Assembly (NCBI GenBank): GCA_900491605.1
Contig: UESW01004012.1
Location: 954,177 to 1,018,176 of the forward strand
Direction of reading: 5' to 3'
From: Calamus simplicifolius
Lineage: Eukaryota > Streptophyta > Magnoliopsida > Arecales > Arecaceae
Length of the DNA: 64,000 nt
Position numbers and translations under genes: made by a program. The notes beneath the pieces were generated by a model, which worked only from the letters and a program-made list of their open reading frames with translations, was not told the DNA's origin and did no database searches. Positions 10,746 through 22,159 of this stretch are shown in pieces (the first letter of the stretch is position 1; every line of letters starts with the position of its first letter).

Positions 10746-11142
10746 AATACACCAAATGCAATCTTAATAAAAAAATAAAGAGGTGCTATGATTAAAAGAA
10801 ATTAGAATATTTCAAAAAGAAATTAAACATGCACGTAAGTGGAAAGGTTTCATGTATCCAGCCTAAACGTTGTTAAGATAGAACTCAAACGTAATATCCC
10901 AAAGAGACGTCTCCCCAAAAAGGAAACCTTGTTAAGATAGAACTCAAACGTAATATCCCAAGATACGTCTCTCGAAAAGTCTGCGTCTCTTAGAACACAA
11001 CAGTATACGAGGTGTCAGTTACAAGACATCGAATAGGAATCCGTTCCCCTCCCTTCTTATATCTCATAACCACCCAAAAAAAAACCCAAAACTCCTTCGC
11101 AATCCAAAGAGGACAGGGGAAGGGGGAAGGGGAAGAGAAGCA
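10746..11142. other. Upstream region of the split host gene, with a 59-bp duplication
   Basis: Non-transposon sequence. A tandem duplication with a 59-bp period starts at 10870 and again at 10929 (TTGTTAAGATAGAACTCAAA in both), differing by a few bases at the distal end. A CT-rich stretch and a TTATATCTCATAA word near 11058 could belong to a promoter or 5' leader. Confidence 0.5.
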
Positions 11143-11549
11143 ATGGGTCGAGGGATCACTGTGTTGCAGAGACAGCTCGAAGAAGTCGAATCAGAGACTA
11201 GAAGGCTCCTGAAGCACCCTCCATTGTACATCCATGATGATGACGATGGGAAGGTCAGTTTCTACCGGACTGCTCGAAAGATTAATTTCATCAGGAATCT
11301 GCTTACGGCCCAGATGAATTCACGCTCTCCGCACATGCCGGAGAACTTGAATCGCATGGCCACGAGGCTGTCCATCCTTGAGAAGGCCTTTGTCGACCGG
11401 GCGAGTCCTACCAGCAGGTCCTCAATATTGGATGAGACCTTTGCCAAAGGGGTGGAATCAGTGGACAACAATGGGGCCATCGATAAGTGTCTTGATACGT
11501 AGAATTTGAAGAAGAAAGCAATATTAACCAAGAAGCTAAAGAGACGGAA

Positions 11550-11733
11550 ACCGTTCCTTCACACATTTCGCTGGCGCGCAACAAAGAGGAAGTGATTGAA
11601 GATGAGAAATAAAACGAAAGGAGGGAAGGAGGGAGTAAAGTACCGTTCCTTCACACGTTTCGCTGGCGCGCAACAAAGAGGAAGTGATTGAAGATGAGAA
11701 ATAAAACGAAAGGAGGGAAGGAGGGAGTAAAGT
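11550..11733 (+). repeat. 92-bp tandem duplication in the split gene
   Basis: Copies 11550-11641 and 11642-11733 begin ACCGTTCCTTCACAC(A/G)TTTC and end GGGAGTAAAGT, almost identical. Because 92 is not a multiple of three, the duplication changes reading frame and may have contributed to the loss of the gene. Confidence 0.9.
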
Positions 11734-11806
11734 AGAAGCAATGAAGGATGAGAATATAAGGGACATGAAACAAAAAGAGATTGGGGAGGGTACGGTGAAG
11801 GTAAAC

Positions 11807-13128
11807 TGTTGGAATTAATTTGTAATAAATGAGTGTGGAAGTCTAAGTGTCTTTTGTATTTTCTATGTGACATTAATAAGTGTGGAAGTCTAAGAGATAT
11901 CTAGAAGAATGAAGAGTCAGTTATGAAAACGAAGAGACACATGGGAAGACTAAAAGGTTACATTATGATGTATTTATGAGAGAAGCTCAATAGGCACTTT
12001 CTATGTCTATAAATAGGTCAATATGTAATGAGTTTAAGTGAGTGGGAAAAGTTTATGAAATGAGATTCTAAATGCTATTACTCCCACTCCAAGCATTTTC
12101 TCTTGAGCATTATCCAAGTACCTATCTATCAAAGTTATTTTTTTTTTCTTACAATTGGTATCAGAGCTAGGTCGATCACACAAAAAAATGACGTGAAGCA
12201 GAGAGCCAGAGAGCTAAAGAGCCTGGTAGATCCTGAAGCAAACCACAGAGCCAAAGAGTCAAGGAGCAGTTGCAGAGCTATAGAAAGCTCCGAGTGCAGA
12301 AGGTGCTCGTACAAGAGTTGCTCGTGAAGCCGTGATCTATATCCTCCAGCAAGGTGATAAGTCTCCGGATCAAAAGGAATCCGTTGAGAAGTGTGCAAGT
12401 CCAAGATAAGAGGGACTTTGCAAAAGGAAAGAAGACAAGAGTGGTCTTCAGAGGTTGTGCAAAATGGAGGATGAGAAGGTAATAGTTGTGGTTGCGCCAT
12501 ATAAGGAAATTGAAGCTGTCAAGCTATCAACGCAAAATATGCATAAAGCCTATGAAGAGTTGAAGAACAAATATGAAGATGTAATGAAAGAATTACATGA
12601 GTTGAAGCAGACAATAAAAAAAGAGTTATCATAGAAGATGAAGAAAGAATGATTGAAGTAGATACAAGATATCCACATCATACATCAAAGAGAAGAGCAT
12701 GTGCCATAAGAGATTTTCCTCCTGGTTGCAGTTCAAATCAGTAATTGAAGATATTATGAAAAATTACAAATTAAGGGGAGATGTTGGAATTAATTTGTAA
12801 TAAATGAGTGTGGAAGTCTAAGTGTCTTTTGTATTTTCTATGTGACATTAATGAGTGTGGAAGTCTAAGAGATATCTAGAAGAATGAAGAGTCAGTTATG
12901 AAAACGAAGAGACACATGGAAAGACTAAAAGGTTACATTATGATGTATTTATGAGAGAAGCTCAATAGGCACTTTCTATGTCTATAAATAGGTCAATATG
13001 TAATGAGTTTAAGTGAGTGGGAAAGTTTATGAAATGAGATTCTAAATGCTATTACTCCCACTCCAAGCATTTCCTCTTGAGCATTATCCAAGTACCTATC
13101 TATCAAAGTTATTATTTTTTTTCTTACA
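11807..13128 (+). mobile_element. Small non-autonomous Copia-like LTR element
   Basis: Two nearly identical 347-bp LTRs (11807-12153 and 12782-13128) run from TGTTGGAATTAATTTG to CTTACA. A primer site ATTGGTATCAGAGC (initiator-Met tRNA type) follows the left LTR at 12154, and a polypurine tract AAGGGGAGA ends at 12781. The 628-bp interior has only a 56-codon reading frame (12464-12634, KNKYEDVMKELHELKQTIKK) and a remnant reading AIRDFPPGC, a phrase typical of plant Copia polyproteins. RT and integrase are absent, so it would need enzymes in trans. Flanks are TAAAC on the left and AATAC on the right, an imperfect duplication at best. Confidence 0.88.
12008..12015 (+). promoter_or_regulatory. 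TATA box in the small element's 5' LTR
   Basis: TATAAATA, about 140 bp before the LTR end. It is repeated in the right LTR at 12983-12990. Confidence 0.65.
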
Positions 13129-13894
13129 ATACGAGGATGAGAAAAATGGTAGAAAGAAGAAAGAAGCAGAGATGGTGAGCCAGAGAAAAGTAAAAGTAAA
13201 TGAGGATGAGAAGGTTGGAGAGAAAAAGCAAGAGGCAAAGACGGTGCAGGAAAGAAAGTCATAGGCGAAAAGGAACAACGGCAGTGAGAGAAAAGAAGGG
13301 CCAACGCTGGCAGGGGAGAGCATGCCAAACAAAATGGAGGAAGAAATGGTAGGGGAGAAAACAACAGAGGCAAAAGAAGAGAAAGAAATAAAGAGAAATC
13401 AAGATGAGGTAATTGATGAGAAGAAGCCAGGAAGACAAAGGAAAAAGAAGGGAGAGATGACAAAGGCCAGAAGAGAGAGGAAACAACAATGCCGTGGGGT
13501 GAGGAGCTGCATGGCCATGAGCTGCGCAGCAATAGCAGGATTCATGAGTGCATTGATTTTGGTGGCACTCGCAAATATTTCTTATGTAGAGGAGACGATT
13601 TACCTTGTCCCAATCTGAGATGGATGCCTTTTCTTTTTTTATTTTTAATCGAATGAATCTTTGTTAATTTTTTGGCTTAGTTTCGTTAGGTACAAGTTTG
13701 AAGATATATGTTGACTGAGTCGTCCGAAAATAAACATGAATAGTTCTTCTATTGAGATTTTATTGCATCTTCCTCTGTTCTCCATAAAATACGTGGATTA
13801 TTTTTGATTGATTTATTTTCCATCATAGCGAGAAGAAACCTCCCACTTGAGTGATCGGTTTCTGACACGCTGGAAACGAGCTTAAATCCAGAGT

Positions 13895-14371
13895 TCAGCA
13901 CCTGACCTGCCACGTGGTGTCAGTTGGATTGTCAAAGCTTTCCCAAATGACATTGAACTCGAAGTCATAGATGAAAAAGTTGCCCGAATCAAGCGTGGAA
14001 GCAGAGTAAGCATAGGTGCCGGTGGAAATCTGGGAGACAAGTCTCCCGTCAAGCTTGAGTCCTTCATTAGTTAGCTTTAACACAGCATCAGCTTTGGTCA
14101 CCGGTGGATCATCTCGGTTTGCCGTCCATATGACAGTGATGTTTCCTGAAGATCCCCCGAGCCATATTCCGACGGAGAAGCCGGTACCTTCTGGGTAGAA
14201 TCCAAAGGCGAATCGTCCATTCGGTGAGAGCCATGATGATGCAGTTTTGGTCGAGGGACGGAGAGGAGAGGCGTCCACGCTTACGTTGGACTGCCTTGAT
14301 TGAGCTGCTTCCAGTGCAAATGCTAGAGAAAAGATTGAGAGGAACAACATGTAGGATTTCGCTGAAGCCAT
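13895..14371 (-). pseudogene. G-type lectin S-receptor-like kinase, N-terminal fragment
   Basis: It begins with a signal peptide (MASAKSYMLFLSIFSLAFAL). A B-lectin (D-mannose-binding type) domain follows: WLSPNGRFAFGFY, GIWLGGSSGNITVIWTANRD, the conserved LDSGNFFIYD and IWESFDNPTDT. In full-length LECRK-type receptors this is the extracellular sensor, followed by PAN/EGF regions, a membrane helix and a Ser/Thr kinase. Here it stops at 158 residues right after the PTDT motif, about one fifth of the usual length. No further exons are seen down to 13619 on this strand. The start is supported by the signal peptide and an upstream TATA box. It could be a truncated pseudogene or a secreted lectin-only product. 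Confidence 0.85.
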
Positions 14372-14420
14372 TAGAGAAAATGACTAAGAAAGGATTGCAA
14401 GGAGTTGCAAGCATTCTCTT

Positions 14421-14430
14421 CTATATAAAT
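14421..14430 (-). promoter_or_regulatory. TATA box of the lectin-receptor fragment
   Basis: ATTTATATAG on the minus strand, about 50 bp upstream of the ATG at 14371, in an AT-rich context. Spacing leaves room for only a short 5' leader. Confidence 0.55.
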
Positions 14431-14639
14431 TCTTTTGTGGACTGATTGCATGTAATTTGGAGGAACAAAAGGAACTGGAATATAATAGTCTTTGGATTGA
14501 CCAGAAGTAAACGCAACGACTCCATGGCTGAGGTTGTTGGACTTGGGCTCACGTACATCTTCAGAAAATGGGCTGCCGCTATTGCCCTCCACTTGGTGCA
14601 TATGCGATTTCTTCAGTATTAAATAGCTGGTCCCAAATC

Positions 14640-14900
14640 TCATGGAGCATTGACAACGTACTTGATGTAGACAAAAGCTCCTAAGCCAGCTTCTAAAACA
14701 CGAGCGTAGGAATCTGCTTCGTCTTGGCTGTATCTAAGCCAGGCAATTGTTTGTGAATGCCGTGTTTATGAAGCAGCTCTGATTTGATTGCATGGAATTC
14801 CCGCATCAGGAGACAACTGCAGTTCCAATCTCTGATTAGTCGCTTCAGGTGGAGCCACGTTTGAATTAACAGGGCCAAATTCCGACCATATGAGTTATTC
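14640..14900 (-). pseudogene. Unrecognised coding remnant
   Basis: One minus-strand frame reads WSEFGPVNSNVAPPEATNQR, then one stop, then TIAWLRYSQDEADSYARVLE and AGLGAFVYIKYVVNAP before a terminal stop. The amino-acid pattern looks coding, but I cannot name a family. It lies upstream of the lectin-receptor fragment and in the same direction. Confidence 0.3.
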
Positions 14901-14911
14901 ATGATTGGTAT

Positions 14912-15687
14912 TTCGCTCATTGGATTTTAATAAAAGATAAAAAAACGCTATTCCAGAGTTGCTGCATGCATAGCATATCTCTTAATAAAACAACCGTTTC
15001 TTTCTTTTGCTAGAATAATGCAACGATCACTCAACCAGCTCTTTAACTTATCCTTTTAGCTCCTCAGGTACAATCCCTTTCATATCTCTTTGAAACGCAG
15101 TGCATATATGGATACACAACAACCAAAAAAATAAAAAAAACTGTGTTTTTCAAATTTATAATTTGTTTGGTATCGATAAGTTTGCTTATTATTTCCCCCC
15201 TTGCTGCTTATACTCTCCTTTTCTTTTCTCAAAACATGGGAAAAAAACTTTACTACTCTATTCTCATACAAAGGTTCTTCCGAGGTGTAGTTTGATCAGA
15301 ACTTTTCTTTCGCTTTTTTATATCTAATTGTAGCTAATTAGGTATTAGATTTTAGCTGCTTGTCATCATTATTTCAATGATCAAATTAGGTCGCTCTATG
15401 TGCCGAAATAGCTTCGCATGGTTATCCGCTCCCTTCTCCTTTTAATGGCAGGTCACCGAAAAAGTAGATGGCCCATCAACTTTCAGCAGGAATGTGGGAG
15501 GTCCTAATTTTCTCTTGAAGGATGGAGAAGTCAGGAGCTTCCACATTATAATTATTTACAATCATTTATATATAAAAAGAGAAAAAAATAATATAAGAAG
15601 TGGATGGGATTAAGCTAAACTTTAGGAGTGCACTGGGAAAGATACTGATATAATATCAGTGAAAGCAGTTGCGATAGTATCTGATGG
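14912..15687. other. Non-coding spacer
   Basis: AT-rich, with poly-A, poly-T and poly-C runs. I see no gene, repeat family or element end. Confidence 0.5.
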
Positions 15688-16290
15688 TTATTGACTACCG
15701 CTGCTACCGGTGAAATAGGATTGAAAGTGATGAAGGGTTTTAAAAAGGATGAAGCTCGAGCATGACTGTTTTTGAAGACGGACTTTAGAGTTTCTTTTCA
15801 AATATAATTGCTGATAAATTGTACTTAAGAGTTGATCCCATAGTTTTCTGAGGTGAACTTTGATGAATCTTTTCGTCCAACTCAACCACAGATCCACGAC
15901 GGTAGAAGACCATCTTTTTAAATTCAACAATTCTTTAACCAGGAGCCATACTTTTCTTGCAAAGGGGCATCTCAAAATAAGTGGTTATCAAATTCAAAAG
16001 AAGTTCCACAAAAAGGACATCCAATACCTATCAGCCAACATTTCATGGCAAGAACCTCCCTAGCATATAATCTGTTCCTCAGAGCTAGCCATAGAAAAAC
16101 CTTGACTTTTAATAGTACAATAGATTTCCATCTAATTTTATGAAACGGCCAAATCAAACCTTCATTATTGAGGAATTTATAAAAGAAGCTAATAGAGAAA
16201 ATACCAAAGCTACTAAGTTTATAGATTGTAATATCTTCAATTTTGATAGGTTTTAAGGGAGCAATTAAATTCATAAGGGAGTTGAGCTAA
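15688..16290 (-). pseudogene. LINE tail with zinc-binding RT domain (zf-RVT)
   Basis: The frame at 16274-15972 reads MNLIAPLKPIKIEDITIYKL, then SFYKFLNNEG- and WKSIVLLKVKVFLWLALRNR-like segments, then CWLIGIGCPFCGTSFEFDNH. It continues after a frame change as LFLRCPFARKVW (15975-15688). This is the Cys/His cluster of the zf-RVT domain at the C-terminus of plant LINE polyproteins. An in-frame stop lies just upstream, and the CACTA-1 end abuts at 16291, so the upstream RT was either lost or separated by the transposon. Confidence 0.8.
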
Positions 16291-16293
16291 TTA

Positions 16294-17040
16294 CACTACA
16301 AGAAAATAAAAATATAGCGACACCCAAATGCGTCGCAAATGCGTTGCTAAGAAAATAAAAATATAGCGATGCCAAAATGCATCACAAATGCGTCGCTATA
16401 GCTTGTTTAGCGACGCATTAGCGACGCAATTAAGGCATCGCTAAAATGGTCGACGCAATCTCAATTTGTCGCAGTTGCGTCGCTTAACAGCGACTGTATG
16501 CGACGCACTAAATGCGTCGCAATATATTGCGACACAACAAAATGCGTCGCAATATTGCGACTCATACTGAATGCGTCGCTAATTGAAAAATAATTTTTTT
16601 AAAAAAATAGTTGCGACGGACAATCTCATCGCAATTGACTCGCTAATTAATAAATTTATTTTTTAAAAAAAATTAAAAATATATATTTTTTTATTTTTTT
16701 TAAATTAATTGCAACAAAAAATAGTGTCGCTAATTAATGAATTTATTTTAAAAAATAAACTAAATTAATATTTAATTTTTTTAAAAAAATTGCTATGCAT
16801 ACTAATGCGTCGCTACATTAAAAATAATTTTTTTTAAATATATTTGCGACGTAAAATCTTGTCACAATTGCGTCGCTAACTAGTTAATTTAATTTTTTTT
16901 AAAAATTAAAATAACATTATTAATTTTTTTAAATTAATTGCGATGAAAAATAACGTCGCTAATTAATTTATTTATTTTTTTAAAAAAAGCAAATAAATTA
17001 TTTTTAATTTTTAAAGGAAATTAATATATTAATTTAAAAA
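16294..17040. repeat. CACTA-1 left subterminal repeats
   Basis: After the terminal repeat, direct and inverted copies of TGCGTCGC/GCGACGCA and one-base variants recur every 10-60 bp, often as hairpins (TAGCGACGCATTAGCGACGC, TTGCGTCGCTTAACAGCGAC), separated by A/T runs. In CACTA elements such subterminal motifs are bound by the TNPA-type protein; assigning this word as that site is an inference. 17041-17214 is AT-rich with no gene. Confidence 0.85.
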
Positions 17041-17214
17041 AATTAAATATTATAAATTAAACTTGCTAATACAATGTAATTGCTAATACAATTGACCAAA
17101 ACAACCATTACAAAATTTTAAAAATAGATGAAAATTTATTTTATTAATTATTTAAATTTTTCATATACAAAACAGAAAAAATAAAAAAATACATCAAGTA
17201 GTAAAAAAAATACA

Positions 17215-18590
17215 TCATGTGTCTGCAGGCGACTGTGGAGGCTGGGATGAACCCTGCGACAGGTGATGAACTAAATCCTGCAACTGACGCATCTGCTCTC
17301 TCATCTCTGAAAGCTCCTTCCGAACCTCCTCGCGAACTTTCTCCTTGATAGATCTCCGGATGTCGTTTATCTGCTCGGAAGGAATATCGCCAGAACCACG
17401 CGAACTAGAGCCCTGATAGAAAAAATATCTGGAAGCTCTGGTGCCCAAACCATAGACCCTACAGTCTTGCGGTTGGGCACCAACAGCCTCCAAAAACACA
17501 CGTCGACTCTCTTTTGGTGAGAGTTCGACGGGTGGCCCCCATCAGTAGAGTCGACCTGCGAAGCCTGAGACTGCAGCTCCTCGACTCATGTCTTTGAGTT
17601 ATAAAATCAATGACAAATGAATCAATATATAAAGCTGAATAAAATATTAGAAATTAAATAAATAAAATATAAATCTAATTTCTTACCCCAATCTCCTGTG
17701 ATCGTGTATCGACCCAGGAACCGTCCTTCCTAGTGTGTGTCGCCTTGAATAGACGAAACTCACCAGGATCTCTGCCCTCCTGCTCAGACTACAAAAGCAG
17801 AAGAAAGAATATAAATGCAAGTATTTGTTAATGACTACATTAGTATTTAAATTGTTTATGATTTCTTACCATACGACGCATGTGCTCCTGAATAGAAATG
17901 GAACCAGTAGTGTGACAGGAGAGGCCCGTGCCACGACCGCCCTTCTCAGATCGGTGGTTCGTGCTGGCTGATGCAGACTTCCTGATCCATGCCTCGGACT
18001 GCCACGCCAGCTGCCAGCTGGCCCAAATACCCTCCGGGATATGCCCTGGATGGTCACCTGAACTCCTCCAACGATAAAGCATGTCGAAGTATCGGCATGC
18101 TGCAAGAGCATTCCATGCTGCCCTAATGGCATCATGGATAGTAGGGTCCCACGTAAACTTCTTCTGTATTGAAATAAACAGTTAGTTTCAGAATATATTA
18201 AGATTAAAAAATTTTATATCAGTTATAAAATGTATTTAAAAAGTTTACCTGAAACTTTAAAAAATAAAACTCCCTCGTGGCCACAGATACATGGTGCCAA
18301 TCGTAGCCACTGGGATCAGCATGGCTCTGAAATATAGAGCTGATCCGGCTCGATACAGTATGCTGCTCAATAAAGCTATTAAAAAAAACTAATTAAAATA
18401 AGTAATTAACTTAAAAACATAAACATATAGTTACAATTAGTATATACTTACATCCTATCGGCATCCAATCGAAGTATGGTGCGACTGACCATAGAAGAAC
18501 TCTCAGAGGTCTGCGCCAATCGGGTAGAGAAAAATACAGGGTGAGCATCGACGCCTGGAGAGGCGGAAGTCCGTGCGTTAGGCCTGGTAG
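17215..18590 (-). pseudogene. CACTA-1 TNPA-like gene (Transposase_24)
   Basis: The second gene of the element lies downstream of TNP2 on the same strand. Pieces in order: an N-terminal Ser-rich part ending ILRLDADRM (18590-18448); an exon with KKFTWDP (about 18160); MLYRWRSSGDHPGHIPEGIW, then the STNHRSEKGGRGTG and SISIQEHMRRM blocks (18082-17840); a THTRKDGSWVDTRS-like block near 17720; then FLEAVGAQPQDCRVYGLGTR and a C-terminal coiled coil ending at 17215. These are hallmarks of plant Transposase_24 (Ptta/En/Spm) proteins, expected to bind the subterminal repeats. Introns separate the blocks. A frameshift near 17535 precedes the FLEAVG block. The N-terminus is fused to the TNP2 tail by a deletion near 18592. 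Confidence 0.8.
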
Positions 18591-21500
18591 TGGGATCTCT
18601 AAGTGATGTTTCAGGAGCCCTTGTGTCGTCCTCAATTGCATGCATTTCCATCTCATCATCTTGAAATGCGGGGCACTCAGTTGATTGACTTGATGAACTC
18701 TCATCTAATATGATTGTTGAACGTGGAACGATTTTAGAAACAGCCCACCAATCTCGCTTGTTATTGCGCAAACTTGGATATCCGCAGTAAAACACTTGCT
18801 GAGCTTGGGATGCAAGAATGAATGGTTCATATTTCTGCAATCTTCGTCGATGGTTTACTTCAACTAGATTGTAGCCGTTATGAACCCTTTTACCAACAGG
18901 AATTGTCGGATCAAACCAATCACAACGAAACAATATAGTTCGTTTCATAGGCCAACCGGGATATTCAACTTCGACCACCTCTACTAACTTTCCATAATAA
19001 TCCTACATATTTGCTCCAGCACTTTCTCCTTTACATACGCCCCAATTCTGCATCCCTCTTGAAGATGCTAGTCATTCAATTTGAAATTTGTATTCATTAA
19101 CAAAATAGCCAGTATATGTAGTTACGGTCTTCAATGGCCACTGTGCTAGGCATTTAATGAAAATATTGTCGGTTGTGAACCATGGATCGTTTACCTATAA
19201 ATTAATAAGCTATTAACAATAAATTTAAAAATAAAAGCCATTATTGTAATTGATTGAGTAATAGTACTCACAAATTCATAAAACCAAACTCCGTTTCTAA
19301 CTTTTGCCCAATATTTGACTGATGCTGGGATCCATCTGTCATTGTCTATCACAATACATCCTTAAAGGATTATAACAATTAAAACTTCTTTTAGCAATTA
19401 AATAGTATTGTATTTTATAATTTAAAGTAGAAGTTCTAATTAAGCAATTAATGAACTGTACATATACTTACTCAATGTATGGTTCGACTTCTCTATAGTT
19501 TATTAGGATGTAATAATGTGCTGCATTATACTCCACATTGCTTAATTGTCTTGACTTCTGCCTCCCAAATGAATGGCCAATACTTTTAAATATTGATATT
19601 CTACCGTCAATAGGTTCTCCTTCGTCCACACATATGTCATCGTTATGACCAAGATTGCGGGTCCTCGTATGAACGTGACCCTCAAAGTAATGCGAGGCAA
19701 AAGCTGAAACTTCTTCAACAAGTGTGCATTGCATATAGAACCTTCAACCCTTGCCTTATTCTGCACATTATTTTTTAACTTCTTAAGATACCTATATGTA
19801 AAGTTGAAAATATAAATAAACCAACTTCCTCGCATAAATAAAATAATATTTGAAATATCAACATGTATTACTGATTGGGTGTTTACCTCTCGAAAGGATA
19901 TATCCAGCGATACTGTACATGACCAGCTATACGTGCTTCGTATGGCAAGTGAACCGGCAAATGCTCCTTTGAGTCAAAAAAACTTGGAGGAAATATTTGC
20001 TCAAGCTTGCATAAAATAATTGGAATTTCATCCTCAAGCCTTTCTATGGATGTAGAAGTAATGACTGCGACAGATAACTCCTTAAAGAACAAGCTGAGCT
20101 CTGTCAATGCCTTCCACACATGTTGCGGAAGCAACTCACGAAAAGCTATGGGCAATAACCGTTGCATGAAAACATGACAGTCATGACTCTTCATGCCAAA
20201 CAACTTGAGCTTATGCATGTCCACACACCTATCGATATTTGAAGCATAACCATCAGAAAATTTTAATCCTCTACTCCAGTTACATAAAACTTCTTATAGA
20301 TTTTTGTCAAGAGTGTAACAGGCTTTAGGATAGGTCTCGTCAGCATTCCTTCTCAAATCACCTCTGATTAAGTTCTTCTCTCAACTTTGCAGTGTCTTTG
20401 GTTTTTCCCGGGATGTTTAGTACCATGTTAAATATGTTATTAAAGAAATTTTTCTCAATATGCATAACATCCAAGTTGTGCCGAATGAGATTTGTGCTCC
20501 AATATGGCAAATCCCAAAAAATGCTCTGCTTCTTCCAGTTATGTTCTTTACATATACGGCTATTTATTCTATCTGCATCTGGTTCCCAAGCATACCTCAA
20601 CCCCAAATGCTCTATAGTATCAAATATTTGTGCCAGACCTAACCGGTTCGGCGAATTTTGTGACTGCTTTGTTCTTCCGAAGGTGACCAAGTTCCACCTA
20701 TAAGGATGATTCGAAGGCAAGAACTTTCTATGATTATCAAACATGACTGCTTACCACTCTTCTGCAATGTAAATGCATCTAAATCATACATGCAATAAGG
20801 GCATGCCAGATGCCCAGAAGTGCTCCAACCGGACAACATTGCATATGCCGGAAAGTCACTGATTGTCTACATCAAAGCAGCTCTTATGATGAAATTTTGT
20901 TTCATAGAAATATCGTAGGCTATGACTCATCTTTTCCACAATATTTTCAATTTGGCTACCAGCGGTTGTAAGAAGACATCAATCTTCTCTTTTGGATTTG
21001 ATGGACCTGGAACCAAAACAGTCAAAAACATTGCAGTATCTTTCATGCACTTCCACGATGGAAGATTATATACAGTCAGTATTACAAGCCAATATGAATA
21101 TTATTGCCCCGCTTGACCAAACGGTTGAAAGCCATCGGTACAAAGACCTAATCTAACATTCCTTGTTTCTTCTGTGAAATCAGGATGATTTTCATTGAAA
21201 TGCTTCCAAGCTTTTGAATCTGATGGATGTCGCATTTCATCTTCTTTAGTTTCATGTTCTCCATGCCATCTCATATCAGCAGCTATAGCCTCAGATCTGT
21301 ATAATCTCTGGAGGCGTGGAGCAAGAGGGAAGTAATGTATCCTTTTGTAAGGCACACTTTTCCTCCTACTTGTACTAGCTCCCCCTTCACTGTTTTTGTA
21401 CCTCTATTGCCCGCAAATCTTACACCATATCAGCTCTGAGTCTTCACCCCAATATATCATACAATTGTTTAAGCAATAATCGATCTTATTAACTGGGAGC

Positions 21501-22159
21501 CCAAGGCCACGCAATAACTTCTTCGTTGAGTAGAAACTGTCTGCTACAACATTATGATTTGGCAAAACTTCCTTCATTAACCCAGCTACAGCATTGAATG
21601 CCTTTTCTGATAATTGATGTTCCGCCTTAATATTCAACAACCGAGAAGCCATAGACAATTGGGAATGACTCTCACAACCAGGATATAATTCTTGATTTGT
21701 AGAACACAACATATCATAAAATTGTTGTGCATCTGGATTTGGTTCTTCCATAAATGTATTCTGGTTGAATTCATTACCCGATGCATTTATCACCATTTCT
21801 TCGTATGTGTTTAAATTCACAAATGGTTCATCAATGGGATTTGACACTTCTTGGCTAGTGACAGCTGCAAACATTTCCTCAGTTTCACCATGACAGTTCC
21901 AAACATCATACCCAGGAACAAACCCCTTTTTACACAAGTGCACCTTCACAGTTTCAACATCTCTATAAGCTTTATTCTGACACTTGCGTAAGTTGCAGGG
22001 GCACTGATCCTAGGTACATCCATCCATTCGGGTTGACTACATGCAAATGCTATAAATTCTTCCAATCCATTCAGAAAATCTGGATTAAGCAACCCATCTT
22101 TTAACCTTACATACATCCACGAGCGAGCCCCGCTCATTTTTGACCAAGTTATACAATTC
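18591..22159 (-). pseudogene. CACTA-1 TNP2-like transposase, broken
   Basis: The transposase starts at ATGAGCGG (22137), in an exon whose acceptor CCAG lies just upstream (exon from 22159). Blocks in order: Transpos_assoc domain (RSWMYVRLKDGLLNPDFLNG); an acidic linker; IYWGEDSELIWCKICGQ; MRWHGEHE and RLGLCTDGFQPFGQ (about 21150); LACPYCMYD; SIFWDLPYWSTNLIRHNLDV and HIEKNFFNNIFN (about 20450), the signature core of TNP2; KLKLFGMKSHDCHVFMQRLL and the DUF4218 region (20224-19883); and the DUF4216 region (VEYPGWPMKRTILFRCDWFD, 18978-18700). It would cut and join the element ends. A one-base loss near 22000, a stop after KICGQ and further breaks inactivate it. Exon borders downstream are not resolved. 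Confidence 0.85.

Larger units (their letters stand above)
11143..13618 (+). pseudogene. Unrecognised host gene split by a Copia-like insertion
   Basis: The first part (11143-11502) opens with MGRGITVLQRQLEEVESET, contains YIHDDDDGKVSFYRTARKIN and a helical middle, and reaches a stop at codon 120. After a 92-bp duplication the frames become Lys/Glu-rich and end at GTGAAGGTAAAC (VKVN) at 11806, where an element is inserted. At 13130 the coding resumes as YEDEKNGRKKKEAE, soon repeated as VKVNEDEKVGEKKQEAK. One in-frame TAG (13262-13264) precedes a final open stretch to 13618, ending in a hydrophobic helix (MSCAAIAGFMSALILVALAN) that suggests a tail anchor. The halves fit one highly charged, possibly membrane-anchored protein. 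I do not recognise the family. Confidence 0.5.
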
